DNA of 47,552 bases from NCBI GenBank assembly GCA_031253545.1, contig JAIRWH010000016.1, forward strand, positions 1 to 47,552, read 5' to 3'. Source of the stretch: Oscillospiraceae bacterium. Its GTDB lineage: Bacteria > Bacillota > Clostridia > Oscillospirales > UBA929. The position numbers and the translations under genes are program-made. Position 1 is the first letter of the stretch, and every line of letters starts with the position of its first letter. Under the pieces are notes generated by a model. That model saw only the letters and a list, made by a program, of their open reading frames with translations. It was not told the origin of the DNA and did not search any database. Below are positions 1 through 9,074 of this stretch, piece after piece.

Positions 1-43
1 ACGCTTGAAGGAGGTGTTTGGCTAAACCCGCGCAACGCGACGC

Positions 44-118
44 GCCCCCATAGTTAAACGGATATAACAGACCCCTCCTAAGGGTCAGTTTGTGGTTCGA
101 TTCCACATGGGGGTGCCA
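44..118 (+). tRNA. tRNA-Arg (anticodon CCT)
   Basis: The sequence folds as a complete cloverleaf. The acceptor stem is GCCCCCA (44-50) against TGGGGGT, followed by discriminator G and an encoded CCA (116-118). The D stem is GTTA/TAAC. The anticodon stem is GACCC/GGGTC around the loop CTCCTAA, which gives anticodon CCT and decodes AGG. The T arm is TGTGG/CCACA around TTCGATT. The tRNA stands alone upstream of a secreted xylanase gene. Single tRNA genes are common integration targets, but no integrase or duplicated 3' end was seen here. Confidence 0.96.
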
Positions 119-185
119 ATCAGACAGACGTTTCGTTTGTCCGCGTAAGCTCTGCCGGAGCGGAGCCTCAAACTGAAGACAAAGT

Positions 186-207
186 CCGCTTTTCGGAGCG
201 GGGTTTT
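186..207 (+). terminator. Weak intrinsic terminator candidate after the tRNA
   Basis: CCGCT (186-190) pairs with AGCGG (197-201) around a 6-nt loop, followed by GG and four T residues. The stem is short, so this is only a candidate for ending the tRNA transcript before the xylanase gene. The rest of 119-284 shows no convincing sigma-A promoter. Confidence 0.3.
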
Positions 208-284
208 GCCATCTCCCCAAAAAGGGCGGACAGAAAGAGAAACTGCCATTGTTTACTACCAAAACATAAAGTGAGGCGTGTATC

Positions 285-1232
285 TTGAAGAGACGCAAAA
301 GGAGGATACCGGCCGTGTGCGCCGCCGCCGTATGCGCGTTTTCCGCCGTGGCGGCCGCGGCCCCGAACACCTACACCGGCAATATCATGGGCAAGTTCGA
401 CGACTTCGACTTCGAGCTGTGGAGCCAAAGGGAGACCGACGACGTGAGCATGACGCTCACCGGCGGGGGTACCTTCGAATGCCGTTGGGAGAACGTGTAC
501 AACGCCCTCTTCCGCATGGGCAAGAAACTCGGCAGCGTGGCCTCATACGCCGAATACGGCGATGTGACGGTGGAGTACAGCGCGGAGCATAACATCACGA
601 AAGGCGACGTGAGTTACCTGTGCGTCTACGGTTGGACGCAGAACCCGCTTCGCGAGTTTTACATCGTGGAAAGCTACGGCAACTACAAGCCGCCCGGCGG
701 AAAGGGCTTCAAGGGCACTATTGTGGCGGACGGCGGCGTTTACGACGTGTATACGGACACGCGCACGCAACAGCCGTCCATAGAGGGCACCCGGACGTTT
801 GAGCAGTATTTCAGCGTCCGCAGAGACAAGCGCGCGTTCGGCACGATTACCGTATCCGACCATTTCAAGGCTTGGGAAGCCCTGGGGCTTGACATGAGCG
901 GCGCGATATACGAAGTGGCGCTCTGCGTGGAGGGTTTCGGCGGCAGCGGCAACGCCGCCGTGCTTTACCATTCCCTCACCGCGGGCGACGATGTCTACTA
1001 CTCGCCCTACAACCCCTCCACCGAAGAGCCGTCCGCGAGCGGAGGCGCAAGCGCGCCCGCGAGCCGCCCGCAAAACTCCGCCCCCGCCCAAAGCGCGCAC
1101 AATTCCAAGACCCCCTCCCAAAACTCCGGCGCGAGCTCCGGCGACGGCTATCTGACATCGCTCTTAGCGGGGTTGGCGCTCCTTGCCGCTTTGGTGGGCG
1201 TGTTGGTGTTCTTCTCCAAACGTCAGAAATAG
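285..1232 (+). CDS. Secreted, membrane-anchored GH11 endo-1,4-beta-xylanase
   Basis: Endo-beta-1,4-xylanase of glycoside hydrolase family 11, cutting the xylan backbone outside the cell. Residues 1-26 are a signal peptide with a basic start and an Ala-rich core. The jelly-roll catalytic domain spans about 28-240 and keeps family signatures: YGWTQNPLREFYIVE with the nucleophile at E124, and YEVALCVEG with the acid/base at E216. A Ser/Ala/Pro-rich linker (about 245-287) leads to a C-terminal hydrophobic segment (about 288-309) and a basic tail SKRQK. There is no LPxTG motif, so anchoring by the membrane segment itself is inferred. The start is TTG at 285 with GTGAGG eight bases upstream; no upstream in-frame start fits better. 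It is convergent with the GH115 gene, and the pair would act on glucuronoxylan. Length 315 aa. Confidence 0.93.
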   Translation: MKRRKRRIPAVCAAAVCAFSAVAAAAPNTYTGNIMGKFDDFDFELWSQRETDDVSMTLTGGGTFECRWENVYNALFRMGKKLGSVASYAEYGDVTVEYSAEHNITKGDVSYLCVYGWTQNPLREFYIVESYGNYKPPGGKGFKGTIVADGGVYDVYTDTRTQQPSIEGTRTFEQYFSVRRDKRAFGTITVSDHFKAWEALGLDMSGAIYEVALCVEGFGGSGNAAVLYHSLTAGDDVYYSPYNPSTEEPSASGGASAPASRPQNSAPAQSAHNSKTPSQNSGASSGDGYLTSLLAGLALLAALVGVLVFFSKRQK

Positions 1233-1334
1233 TCCAAACGCCGGAAATAGCGCGGGGCGCGGCGCGTCAGTAGTGGCCGCCGTCGCGCCTTTGCCATTCT
1301 ATGTCGAACGGCTCCGGCATCTCCGGTTTCCGGC

Positions 1335-4300
1335 TCAGCCCCGCCCGGCGCGCCTGCGCAGGAGCAACCCCAAGCCTGCGGCGGAAACGGCAAACGCCGC
1401 GAAGGCAAAGGGCGTGAAGTTATCGCCGGTCGGCGGCACAGAGGGCGGCGTGGGCGCGGGCGCGGTCGTGTCCGGCGCGGCCACACCCGTAAGGTCTATC
1501 ATGCCAAACGTGGAGACAAGCTCAAGCGCCTCGAATTCCACCACGCGTATCCAGCTGTCGCTGTAATCGCTGTTTGACTGGTCGGGCACGGTGAAGCGCA
1601 CCCCGGACATGGCAATCGGGGAGGCAAGCTCCACGCTTATCCATGAATACTCGTTATCGGTAATCACGCCGCCGGGAAGCGGCAGCCACACGGCGCCATC
1701 CGCCGTATACTCGAAGTTTAGGTTACGGATTGTGCCGAGCGCGGTGGTGCCCTTCGTGTCGCGCCTGATGTCACGCGGCCGCGAGTTCCAAAGGCCCGTG
1801 ATACTGAATATGTTGACCACGGAAATGCTCTTTTGCGAGGGCAGCGTCAGCGTGACCGGGTCGGTAATGCCCGCTTGCGAATTGATTCTCCAGCGCTTCG
1901 TGTAGTCGAGCCTGTCGCCGTCGGTCAAGTCGCTCGCGGAGCCTTCGCCGTCGGGCGGCAAGGCGGTAACCGCGCCGCCGTTGGCGGCCAAACCGTGGTT
2001 GACAAAGGGCCGCAGGGTTATCTCTTTTATCACGGCCGGAGCCGTCGCCGACACAATCAGCAGGCGAACCTTGTCGGTGGTCACCGCGCGCGCCTGGAAA
2101 AACAGCAAGTCCGCGTCGGGGCCAATGCCGTTTCCGGTAACGGCGGTTTCCCAGCGGTTGTTTTCCATATCCCAATACTGCGCCTCATAGCCCGTGATAT
2201 TGCCGCCGTCTTCCGAGACGTAAAGGGTATCTATGGTGTAGCTGCCGGTAAAGCCTATCTCAACCCATTCCCCGGCAAGACCCAACATTTTAAGGGACGT
2301 GTCGGCGTTGCCGTCCAAAGCGCCCCCCACGCCGCTGCCCGCTTTTCCGGAAGACGAGCGTGTGGCGGGGAGCCTGTCGGCCCAAACGGCGTATAGCTCC
2401 ATTGATTCCCCGGCGATAACCGTAACGCCGGGGGAGTAAGTGTCGCCGCCGCCGTCCGGTTTGGTGCTCCACGTCACAAATACCTTGCCGGCGTTGGTAA
2501 ACTTATTCTCCTCAATCACAATCGCGGTCTGAGCCGGAGCGCCGCTCTCATAGGAAACGCCCGCGCCGCCGTTAGGCATATACGTATGCGTGACGGCGGA
2601 GGTGGATATATACCTTGCCGTGACGGTGGTGGGCGAGGTGAAGATAATCCCGTCCGTGAGCGGCGCGCCGTTTGGCATAAGCCAGCCGGAGAAGGCGTAG
2701 CCTTCGCGCGGCGGCGCGGCCACGGACGCGATTTGCGCGGCGGTCAGCCGCGAGGTGTTGGAGCCAAGGGCGGTAACGGTCTGAATCACGCCGCCGTTGT
2801 GGTTCGCAAACGTGACCGCCACGTCCGACGCGGTGTACTGCGCGATGCCGGCGTCCAAGCCGGGGTAGGGCGCGGCGGGGGCGGTATCGCCCGCGTAATA
2901 GCTCTCCGGCGGCCCGAAGTAGGAATCCATGAAGTGGTAGGTTTGCGGCGCGCCGGAGATATTCGTTATCACGGCGGCCACCGGGGCGATTACGATTTTC
3001 TGTATTGCCACATCCGGGTCAACGGCGTATACACGCAGAGTGTGCAGCCCTGCGGACAGTTGGCCGTGCGGGGTGGTCACCATGCGCGTATTGTTCATCT
3101 TGCCGTAAGCCCATGTGGTTTCCCTGCTGTCCGGCGCGTAGTTCGCGCTCAGCAGACCGCTCGCGGTCTGCCGCTGCCCGGCGTCAATCTGCGTCGAGAA
3201 GCGGAGCTGCTGCAAAAGCGGGGTCACGGTCTTGTGCGCCCTGTTGCCCGAAGGCGCGATGAAGGTATTGACATTATACGCGCCCGGCGTTTGTATGTAG
3301 AACGTATACTCGATATACGGCGCGTCGGCGGCACCCGGCGCGAAGGACTTGCCGTTTGGCAGCACCTTCACGGCGCTCCCGTCGCGCCCGTAGCCGTCAA
3401 TCACGCTCCACCGCTCCGTGCCCGAAGGGGAGTTGCCCGTGTAACGGGCGGGGTTGACGGAGACATACCCGTGCGTTTCCACGTATGTGTTGTCGGCGAG
3501 GGATTGGGCGAACACGTTTGCCGTGACATTCACCGTCACCGTGCCGCCCGCGCCGGAAACGGTGATGACGGCGGAGGCGTTTTGCGTCACCTTGGAGCGG
3601 TCTACCGAAACGCCCACGCGCGTTTGGTTCACGCAAACGCCTTGCGTGGCGCCGAGGATAACCCAGTCCGCGTTTGCGGACACGGTATACTCAAACGGGA
3701 AACTCTTGCCGTTCAAGATGTCTATGTAACGAAGTTCCCCGCTCAGGTTGGTGAAAGCGGGCAGTGAAACCGCGCCGGAGCGGGCGGGCTCGCCGCCGTA
3801 TTGCGCGCGCACCGCAAGCTCCGAGCCGGGAAGCGGCGTGACCGCGCCGGTTTTCGGCATTATATTCGGCGCTATTCCGGTAGACGGCCCGTCCCAAGCG
3901 GTGTAGCCGATGTGGTTCTGGCGCATGATGCCGTCCCACTTGCCGCCGGAGAGCTCTTTGTTGTAATACTCCGTGTCCGCCGCGTCCGCGTCAAAGGCGG
4001 CGCGGGCAAGAAGGGCGTACTCATTGGCGGCGGGCAGAGCGCGGTCGGCCATCCACACGCTCCACGCGGCGTAGATATTGCACTTATACACGTTCATTGC
4101 CGCGCGCGCCGGGTAGAGCGCGAGCTGGTAGAACGTGTCTTTTTTATGCTCCGGCAGCCTCGCGTACACCGCCTCGGCCGTCTTGACCACAGACTCGAAA
4201 GCGGCGAGCGTGCGGTCGGCCTCGTCAAAGCTCGTCAAGCTGAACGTGGACGGGTCGGGCATTACGACTTCCGCCTTGCGCGCTCCGAGTATCTTTGTGT

Positions 4301-5945
4301 AACCGTCGAGCACGGCCGCCCCGTCGGCGGCAAACTCCCCGCCAAACTCGCGCGCGGCGAAGGCGCGGGTAAACTCGTCCACCTTGTTGGTGGGGCTCCA
4401 CCGGGCGTAATCGTAGGCGAGATTCAGGAAGTAGTCAATGGGCAGCTCCATCGGTTTGAGGTCGCCCACGTTTACAATCCACACACGGTCAACTCCCGCG
4501 TCGTAGGCCGTGGTCATCTGCTCCCACACCTTGGTGAGCGGTGTCTGGTTAATCCATTGGTAACTTATCGGGCTGCCGCGGTAATCGAAATGGTAATACA
4601 TACCGAAGCCGCCGGAGCGCTCGCGCATCTGAGGCGTGGGCAGAGTGCGCACATAGCCGTGGTTGTCGTCGCAGAGCATTATAGTCACGTCGTCGGGCAC
4701 GTTGAGGACACCGTATTCGTCGCTGCCGTAATAGAAGTTTTCCACCTCCTTGTAAAGCGCAAGCAACTGCGGGGGCGCGTCTTCCGCGCCGTATACGTCT
4801 TTTATTATCTCGCGCTGGTCTTTCATCACTCTCGCGAGCAGCTCCATGTTGTCTTTGAGCGTGGCTCCGGAGCCGAGGATGGGGGTGTCGCCCAGCCCGC
4901 GCATGCCGAGCGTGAGGACAGCCTCGTATTTGCCGCGCTCCGTCACGCCGTTTTTCCAGAAATTGTAGATATTATCGCGGTTGGTGGCGTAGTTCCATGC
5001 GCCGAGCCCCGACCAGCTCCATTCCTTGTCGGCGCAGGTCATATGCTCCTGGTGCGAGGTGCCCATCACAATGCCGTAGGTATCCGCCATGGCGGAATTG
5101 AGCAAGTCGTCCGTGTGGAAAGAGTTGTTCCACATTGCCGGCCAAAGGTAGTTGCCTTTCAGGCGCAGCAGCAGCTCAAAGACCTTTTGGTAAAACTCAT
5201 GCGTATAGCCGCCGGTGGCGTTGCCGTTGAGAACCCTCCCGAAATTGGCGGAGACCCAGCCGGAAAGGCTCGGAGCCTCGTCGTTGAGGAAAATGCCGCG
5301 ATATTTCACCGACGGCTCGCCCTGCTCTATACGCAAATCGCCCGGAAACGTCAGCTTGCCCCGGCGCACGGGCACGCTGTCGGCCCACCAGACCCACGGG
5401 GAAACGCCAATCATCTCGGAGATTTTGTATATGCCGTATATAGTGCCGCGCTTGTCGCTCCCGGCAATGACCAACGCGCGGGTCACGCCGGGGGCGGGCT
5501 CGTCCACGACCTCCACAAGGTAGCTTTCCCACTTGCCGCTTATGTTTCGCGCGTCAATCTTCCCGTCGGCAATCAGCTTGTCTATAACCGCGCTCTTGCC
5601 AATGGTGCCCGCCAGCACGGCCATGCCGGAAAGCCGCGAAACGTCGTTTACAATGGCGGGTCTCTGCCCGCCCACCAACTCGATGTCGCCTTGCAGAGCC
5701 GTCAGCGCTATGGCCGCGCCCTCCCAGTCGCCGGCGTCAATATACAAGGTCGCGGCGCGGTCGTAGAGGAGCACGAACTCGTCTTCGCCGGGCGCGGAGC
5801 CCTTGTCCGGCACGGGCGGCAACGCCGCGCCGGACGCGGAAACCCTCGCGGCGGGCGCGGGCGCGGCGGGCGGCAGCCCGGCGGATGCCATAAGCGCCAG
5901 CGCGGGGAGAAAAGACAGCGCCTTCATAAATCGCTTCGCTTTCAT
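1335..5945 (-). CDS. Cell-wall-anchored GH115 xylan alpha-1,2-glucuronidase, multidomain
   Basis: GH115 enzymes remove (4-O-methyl-)glucuronic acid from xylan, including internal residues. The 1536-aa protein has a signal peptide (about 1-25) and a GH115 core (about 50-720) with typical stretches such as GSDKRGTIYGIY, SPWVWWADS, YRGIFLNDE and LKGNYLWPAMW. These are followed by a BACON/Ig-like domain (about 735-810), a GH115 C-terminal domain (about 815-985), two InlB-type B-repeat segments (about 1035-1175) and two discoidin-like carbohydrate-binding segments (about 1190-1290 and 1315-1480). The C terminus has VPPTGD (V1503-D1508), a hydrophobic segment and an Arg-rich tail, which is a sortase signal with P in place of the usual L. 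No sortase gene lies in the window. The ATG start has GGAGG eight bases upstream and a good promoter at 5978-6007. It is transcribed alone. Confidence 0.93.
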   Translation of the reverse strand: MKAKRFMKALSFLPALALMASAGLPPAAPAPAARVSASGAALPPVPDKGSAPGEDEFVLLYDRAATLYIDAGDWEGAAIALTALQGDIELVGGQRPAIVNDVSRLSGMAVLAGTIGKSAVIDKLIADGKIDARNISGKWESYLVEVVDEPAPGVTRALVIAGSDKRGTIYGIYKISEMIGVSPWVWWADSVPVRRGKLTFPGDLRIEQGEPSVKYRGIFLNDEAPSLSGWVSANFGRVLNGNATGGYTHEFYQKVFELLLRLKGNYLWPAMWNNSFHTDDLLNSAMADTYGIVMGTSHQEHMTCADKEWSWSGLGAWNYATNRDNIYNFWKNGVTERGKYEAVLTLGMRGLGDTPILGSGATLKDNMELLARVMKDQREIIKDVYGAEDAPPQLLALYKEVENFYYGSDEYGVLNVPDDVTIMLCDDNHGYVRTLPTPQMRERSGGFGMYYHFDYRGSPISYQWINQTPLTKVWEQMTTAYDAGVDRVWIVNVGDLKPMELPIDYFLNLAYDYARWSPTNKVDEFTRAFAAREFGGEFAADGAAVLDGYTKILGARKAEVVMPDPSTFSLTSFDEADRTLAAFESVVKTAEAVYARLPEHKKDTFYQLALYPARAAMNVYKCNIYAAWSVWMADRALPAANEYALLARAAFDADAADTEYYNKELSGGKWDGIMRQNHIGYTAWDGPSTGIAPNIMPKTGAVTPLPGSELAVRAQYGGEPARSGAVSLPAFTNLSGELRYIDILNGKSFPFEYTVSANADWVILGATQGVCVNQTRVGVSVDRSKVTQNASAVITVSGAGGTVTVNVTANVFAQSLADNTYVETHGYVSVNPARYTGNSPSGTERWSVIDGYGRDGSAVKVLPNGKSFAPGAADAPYIEYTFYIQTPGAYNVNTFIAPSGNRAHKTVTPLLQQLRFSTQIDAGQRQTASGLLSANYAPDSRETTWAYGKMNNTRMVTTPHGQLSAGLHTLRVYAVDPDVAIQKIVIAPVAAVITNISGAPQTYHFMDSYFGPPESYYAGDTAPAAPYPGLDAGIAQYTASDVAVTFANHNGGVIQTVTALGSNTSRLTAAQIASVAAPPREGYAFSGWLMPNGAPLTDGIIFTSPTTVTARYISTSAVTHTYMPNGGAGVSYESGAPAQTAIVIEENKFTNAGKVFVTWSTKPDGGGDTYSPGVTVIAGESMELYAVWADRLPATRSSSGKAGSGVGGALDGNADTSLKMLGLAGEWVEIGFTGSYTIDTLYVSEDGGNITGYEAQYWDMENNRWETAVTGNGIGPDADLLFFQARAVTTDKVRLLIVSATAPAVIKEITLRPFVNHGLAANGGAVTALPPDGEGSASDLTDGDRLDYTKRWRINSQAGITDPVTLTLPSQKSISVVNIFSITGLWNSRPRDIRRDTKGTTALGTIRNLNFEYTADGAVWLPLPGGVITDNEYSWISVELASPIAMSGVRFTVPDQSNSDYSDSWIRVVEFEALELVSTFGMIDLTGVAAPDTTAPAPTPPSVPPTGDNFTPFAFAAFAVSAAGLGLLLRRRAGRG

Positions 5946-5977
5946 GGGTTCATACCTCCGTTATCATTCTTGCATAC

Positions 5978-6007
5978 ACTATAACACCCCCGGCCTTTTG
6001 CCGTCAA
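5978..6007 (-). promoter_or_regulatory. Sigma-A-type promoter for the GH115 gene
   Basis: On the minus strand TTGACG (6002-6007) is separated by 18 bp from TATAGT (5978-5983). The expected start of transcription is about 25-30 bases before the GH115 ATG at 5945. No operator-like dyad was recognised. Confidence 0.7.
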
Positions 6008-6055
6008 GCGCGAAAGGCAGGGCACGGCCGCGCCATACGGCCATGACCGCCCGCG

Positions 6056-7027
6056 TTATATATCCGCCGCCGCGATTATAAGCCGCACGCAGTCTTCGAT
6101 GTCGGATATGCGGCATATCTCGTTTGGGCTGTGGATATGGCGGGCGGGCAGCGATATGCCGCCCGTGGGCACCCCCGCGCGGGAAACGTGTATGGCCCCG
6201 GCATCCGTGCCTTTGCCCGCGAGCAGTTCGCGCTGCGCGGCGATGCCGAGTTTTTCGGCTTGCGAGACGAGATACGCCACAGCGTCCGGGTGGCAGATAA
6301 CGGAGTCGTCCATGAGCTTTACGGCCGCGCCGCCGCCGAGCTTTACCTGCGTTTTCGGTTTGCAGCCGGGCGTGTCGCCCGCGTCCGTGACATCCACGGA
6401 AAAGGCTACGTCCGGCTCGAGCGCGTATGCCGCCGTCTTTGCCCCGCGCATACCGAGCTCCGCCTGCGCGGTGAATACGAAGTAAAGGTCGTTTTTGGGG
6501 CGGGCGACGGCGCGTGAGGCCGCGATGAGCGCGGCGCAGCAGGCGCGGTTATCTATGTGCGGGGAAATGAGCGCGCCGCCTTGCGTGACCGCCTCGCCGC
6601 CGTATACGGCGGCATCGCCGACTTTCACGCTTTGCGCGTTCGCGCCCGTGTCAATATACATATCCGTCAGCCTCGGCTCCTTGCGGTTATAGCTGCCGTC
6701 GGCGCACACGGCGGCGCGTGTGCCGTCGGCAAACACCACCCGCGCGCCGAGCAGGTAATCGGGCTCCGCGCCGCCGAGCGTGGCAAACCTCGCGAACCCG
6801 TCTTTGTCAATATAGGTAACAATCAACCCGAACGTGTCCATGTGGGCGGAAAACATCACCTTTTTGCCTTTGCCGCGTATACGCGCGGTCAGGTTGCCCA
6901 ATGTGTCCGTTGTAACCTCATCCGCCGCGCCGGCAAGGCGTTCCTTCACGGCAAGCGCAATATCCGCCTCCATGCCCGACGGGCCGAACACGGCGGCAAG
7001 TTCCTTATGCAGGGCAAAAATATCCAT
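6056..7027 (-). CDS. M42-family metallopeptidase paralogue 1 lacking the general base
   Basis: Member of the M42 (TET-type) aminopeptidase family, 323 aa, cytoplasmic. The metal ligands are visible: H62 in AHMD, D159 in HIDNRACC, E190, D212 in VDVTDAG, and the histidine of HIHSPNE near the C terminus. The usual QEE(V/I)G catalytic segment reads QAELG, so the residue that should be the Glu general base is A189, while the metal-binding Glu is kept. This predicts an inactive or altered enzyme that could still assemble. A reading frame continues upstream, but the start is set at ATG 7027 because GGAGGTG lies just upstream and the protein then begins as other family members do. It is the last of three tandem paralogues downstream of hflKC, with a 2-bp gap from its neighbour. 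Confidence 0.88.
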   Translation of the reverse strand: MDIFALHKELAAVFGPSGMEADIALAVKERLAGAADEVTTDTLGNLTARIRGKGKKVMFSAHMDTFGLIVTYIDKDGFARFATLGGAEPDYLLGARVVFADGTRAAVCADGSYNRKEPRLTDMYIDTGANAQSVKVGDAAVYGGEAVTQGGALISPHIDNRACCAALIAASRAVARPKNDLYFVFTAQAELGMRGAKTAAYALEPDVAFSVDVTDAGDTPGCKPKTQVKLGGGAAVKLMDDSVICHPDAVAYLVSQAEKLGIAAQRELLAGKGTDAGAIHVSRAGVPTGGISLPARHIHSPNEICRISDIEDCVRLIIAAADI

Positions 7028-7029
7028 GT

Positions 7030-8043
7030 TCACGCACCTCCGAAATGATTCAGCGAGCGCCACGCCAATTGCAGCACGCTCTCGGTGTCTTGCAGGCTGA
7101 CCACGGACGAGGGCGAATGGATATAGCGCACGGGGGCGGCGACGCAGACGACGAGCGCGCCCGCGAGGCTCCGCTGCGCCGAGGCCGCGTCTGTGCCGCC
7201 GGACACATACTCTTTGGTCTGCCACGGTATATGTTCTTTTTCCGCGATTTCGCGCAACGCCGTGAAAAGTTCCCGCGAATAGAAGGCGCCTTTGTCCATA
7301 AACGGCACCACCGCGCCTTTGCCGAGCGCGCAAACCGCGCGGTGGGCGGCTTCGGGCAAGTCGGCGGCCGTGGTGCCCTCGACGACAACGGCTATGTCCG
7401 GCGCTATGGAATACACAGCCGCCTTCGCCCCCCTCGCGCCGTTTTCCTCCTGCGCGGTAAAGGCGTAATGGCAGTCGAAGTCATGCGGCCTTTGCAGCAT
7501 TTGCAACAAGACGCAGCAGCCTATGCGGTCGTCGAGCGCCTTGGCGCGCAGGCAGCCGTTTGCCAATTCGCGCGTCTGCCCGCCGAAATATACGGGAGTG
7601 CCCGGCGCGGCGGCGTTGAGCGCGGCGGCCTTGTCGGGCGCGCCGATGTCAATATACAGGTTTTTGAGCTTTACGGCCTTGTCCGTCTCGCCCTCTTCGC
7701 ACAAATGTATGGGCTTTATGCCAATCACGCCCGGTATCCTCGCTTTGCCGATATACACCCGCTTGCCGGGCAGCACGCGCGCGTCTATGCCGCCCACTGC
7801 GCCGAACTTGATGAAACCGCCGTCCGTCGCCGACTTGCACATCAGGCCGACCTCGTCCATGTGGGCCATATAGAGCAGCTTGCGGCGCGGGCGCTTCTTG
7901 CCTTGCTTGAAGACGATAAGGTTGCCGAGGGCATCCGTCGTAACGCTGTCGGCTTCAACGCGGCTTATGATATACTCCCTCACTTCGTCTTCATTGCCGG
8001 AAATGCCGCACAGGCGGCACAGTTCAATAAGCTGCTCCTTCAT
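7030..8043 (-). CDS. M42-family metallopeptidase paralogue 2
   Basis: M42 aminopeptidase-like protein of 337 aa. It keeps the motifs of an active enzyme: MAHMDEVGLM, KALDDRIGCC, AQEENGARGAK with both glutamates, a later VVVEGTTAADLPE metal site and YIHSPSS. In this family two metal ions and the first Glu of the EE pair cleave N-terminal residues from short peptides, usually in a large tetrahedral complex. The start at ATG 8043 overlaps the stop of the preceding paralogue by four bases (ATGA), which indicates translational coupling. The long reading frame extending upstream of 8043 is a shadow of that neighbour. Substrate specificity cannot be read from the sequence. Confidence 0.92.
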   Translation of the reverse strand: MKEQLIELCRLCGISGNEDEVREYIISRVEADSVTTDALGNLIVFKQGKKRPRRKLLYMAHMDEVGLMCKSATDGGFIKFGAVGGIDARVLPGKRVYIGKARIPGVIGIKPIHLCEEGETDKAVKLKNLYIDIGAPDKAAALNAAAPGTPVYFGGQTRELANGCLRAKALDDRIGCCVLLQMLQRPHDFDCHYAFTAQEENGARGAKAAVYSIAPDIAVVVEGTTAADLPEAAHRAVCALGKGAVVPFMDKGAFYSRELFTALREIAEKEHIPWQTKEYVSGGTDAASAQRSLAGALVVCVAAPVRYIHSPSSVVSLQDTESVLQLAWRSLNHFGGA

Positions 8044-9074
8044 AATGCTTCGCCGCCGAGCGTGAGGATATATTCGGCAAGGAGCCGGGCGAGGTTTTCC
8101 AGGTCGCCCGTGTGGATTACCTCCGAGGGCGTGTGCATATAGCGCAGGGGCAAACTGAGCACGGCGCACATAACGCCGCCGGCGGCGACGCCGATGACAT
8201 CGCCGTTGGTGCCCGTGCGGGAGGTCATTACCTCGATGTTGTGGGGTATACCGTGCTCCCTCGCCAACGCCGATATGCGCTCCGCCATCTTCCTGTCGCA
8301 AACGGGGCCCACGCCCACGGCGGGGCCGGAGCCGAGGGCGAACACGCCGTCCGGCTCGGTGTCCGGCTGGGCGGCAAACGTAACGTCCGTAACCACGGCG
8401 TATTGCGGCTTGATTTTCCACGAGGCGGCGGCGGCGCCCCTCAGGCGCGCCTCTTCCTGCGCGCTGCCGCAGACCACTATGTCGCAGCGGCGTTTCCTTC
8501 CCCTGAGCGGCTCCAAACGCGGCAGCAATTCCAAGGCGCGGAGCAACGCCGCGAAACAGGCGCGGTTGTCGAGCGACTTGGCGCAGTAGAGCGTATCCGA
8601 GAGCGCGAAACCCTCCGCGTCGAACACGCCCGGCGTGCCGGGCGGCACATAAGCGCCGCAGGTGTCAATATACATCTCGTCAATTCCGGGCGAGGCCTCC
8701 GCTTGGGCTTTGGACAGTATGTGCGGCGGCAGACAGGCGACCACCCCGTATACCGGCGGGTCGGTGAGGAAGGTAACGCCTTGCGCCGGGAATACTCGCG
8801 CGTCCATTCCCCCGTGCGCGCGGAAGCGTATATAGCCTTCCTCGCTTCCTGCGGCGATAACGCCCACTTCGTCTAAATGCGCGTCAAGCAGCAACACGGG
8901 CGCGTTCTCCTCCCCGCACGGCGCAAAGCCGAGCAGGTTGCCGAGCGCGTCTTGCTCCGTGCGGGAGCAAAACCCGGAAAGCATTTCGCGCGCCGCCCGC
9001 ACTACGGGGCGCTCAAACCCGGACGGCGAGCCGATTGCGCAGAGTTTGCCCAGAATACCGGGAATATCGAGCAT
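8040..9074 (-). CDS. M42-family metallopeptidase paralogue 3
   Basis: M42 aminopeptidase-like protein of 344 aa. Visible motifs are DAHLDEVGVI, KSLDNRACF, AQEEARLRGAA with both glutamates, VVTDVTFAAQ, and RYMHTPSEV, where HTP replaces the commoner HSP. Its ATG at 9074 directly abuts the TAG stop of hflC (9075-9077), and its stop overlaps the next paralogue, so the five genes from hflK to 6056 look like one transcript. The three paralogues differ clearly from each other, so this is an old family expansion rather than a recent duplication. Pairing with HflKC suggests peptides from membrane proteolysis as possible substrates; this is inference. Confidence 0.91.
   Translation of the reverse strand: MLDIPGILGKLCAIGSPSGFERPVVRAAREMLSGFCSRTEQDALGNLLGFAPCGEENAPVLLLDAHLDEVGVIAAGSEEGYIRFRAHGGMDARVFPAQGVTFLTDPPVYGVVACLPPHILSKAQAEASPGIDEMYIDTCGAYVPPGTPGVFDAEGFALSDTLYCAKSLDNRACFAALLRALELLPRLEPLRGRKRRCDIVVCGSAQEEARLRGAAAASWKIKPQYAVVTDVTFAAQPDTEPDGVFALGSGPAVGVGPVCDRKMAERISALAREHGIPHNIEVMTSRTGTNGDVIGVAAGGVMCAVLSLPLRYMHTPSEVIHTGDLENLARLLAEYILTLGGEAL

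Noticed and set aside
3801-5984. A 727-residue plus-strand open frame opposite the GH115 gene
   Set aside because: It is rich in Arg, His, Gly and Val with no domain or ribosome binding site, as expected for the antisense of GC-rich coding DNA. The opposite strand is a clear GH115 protein.
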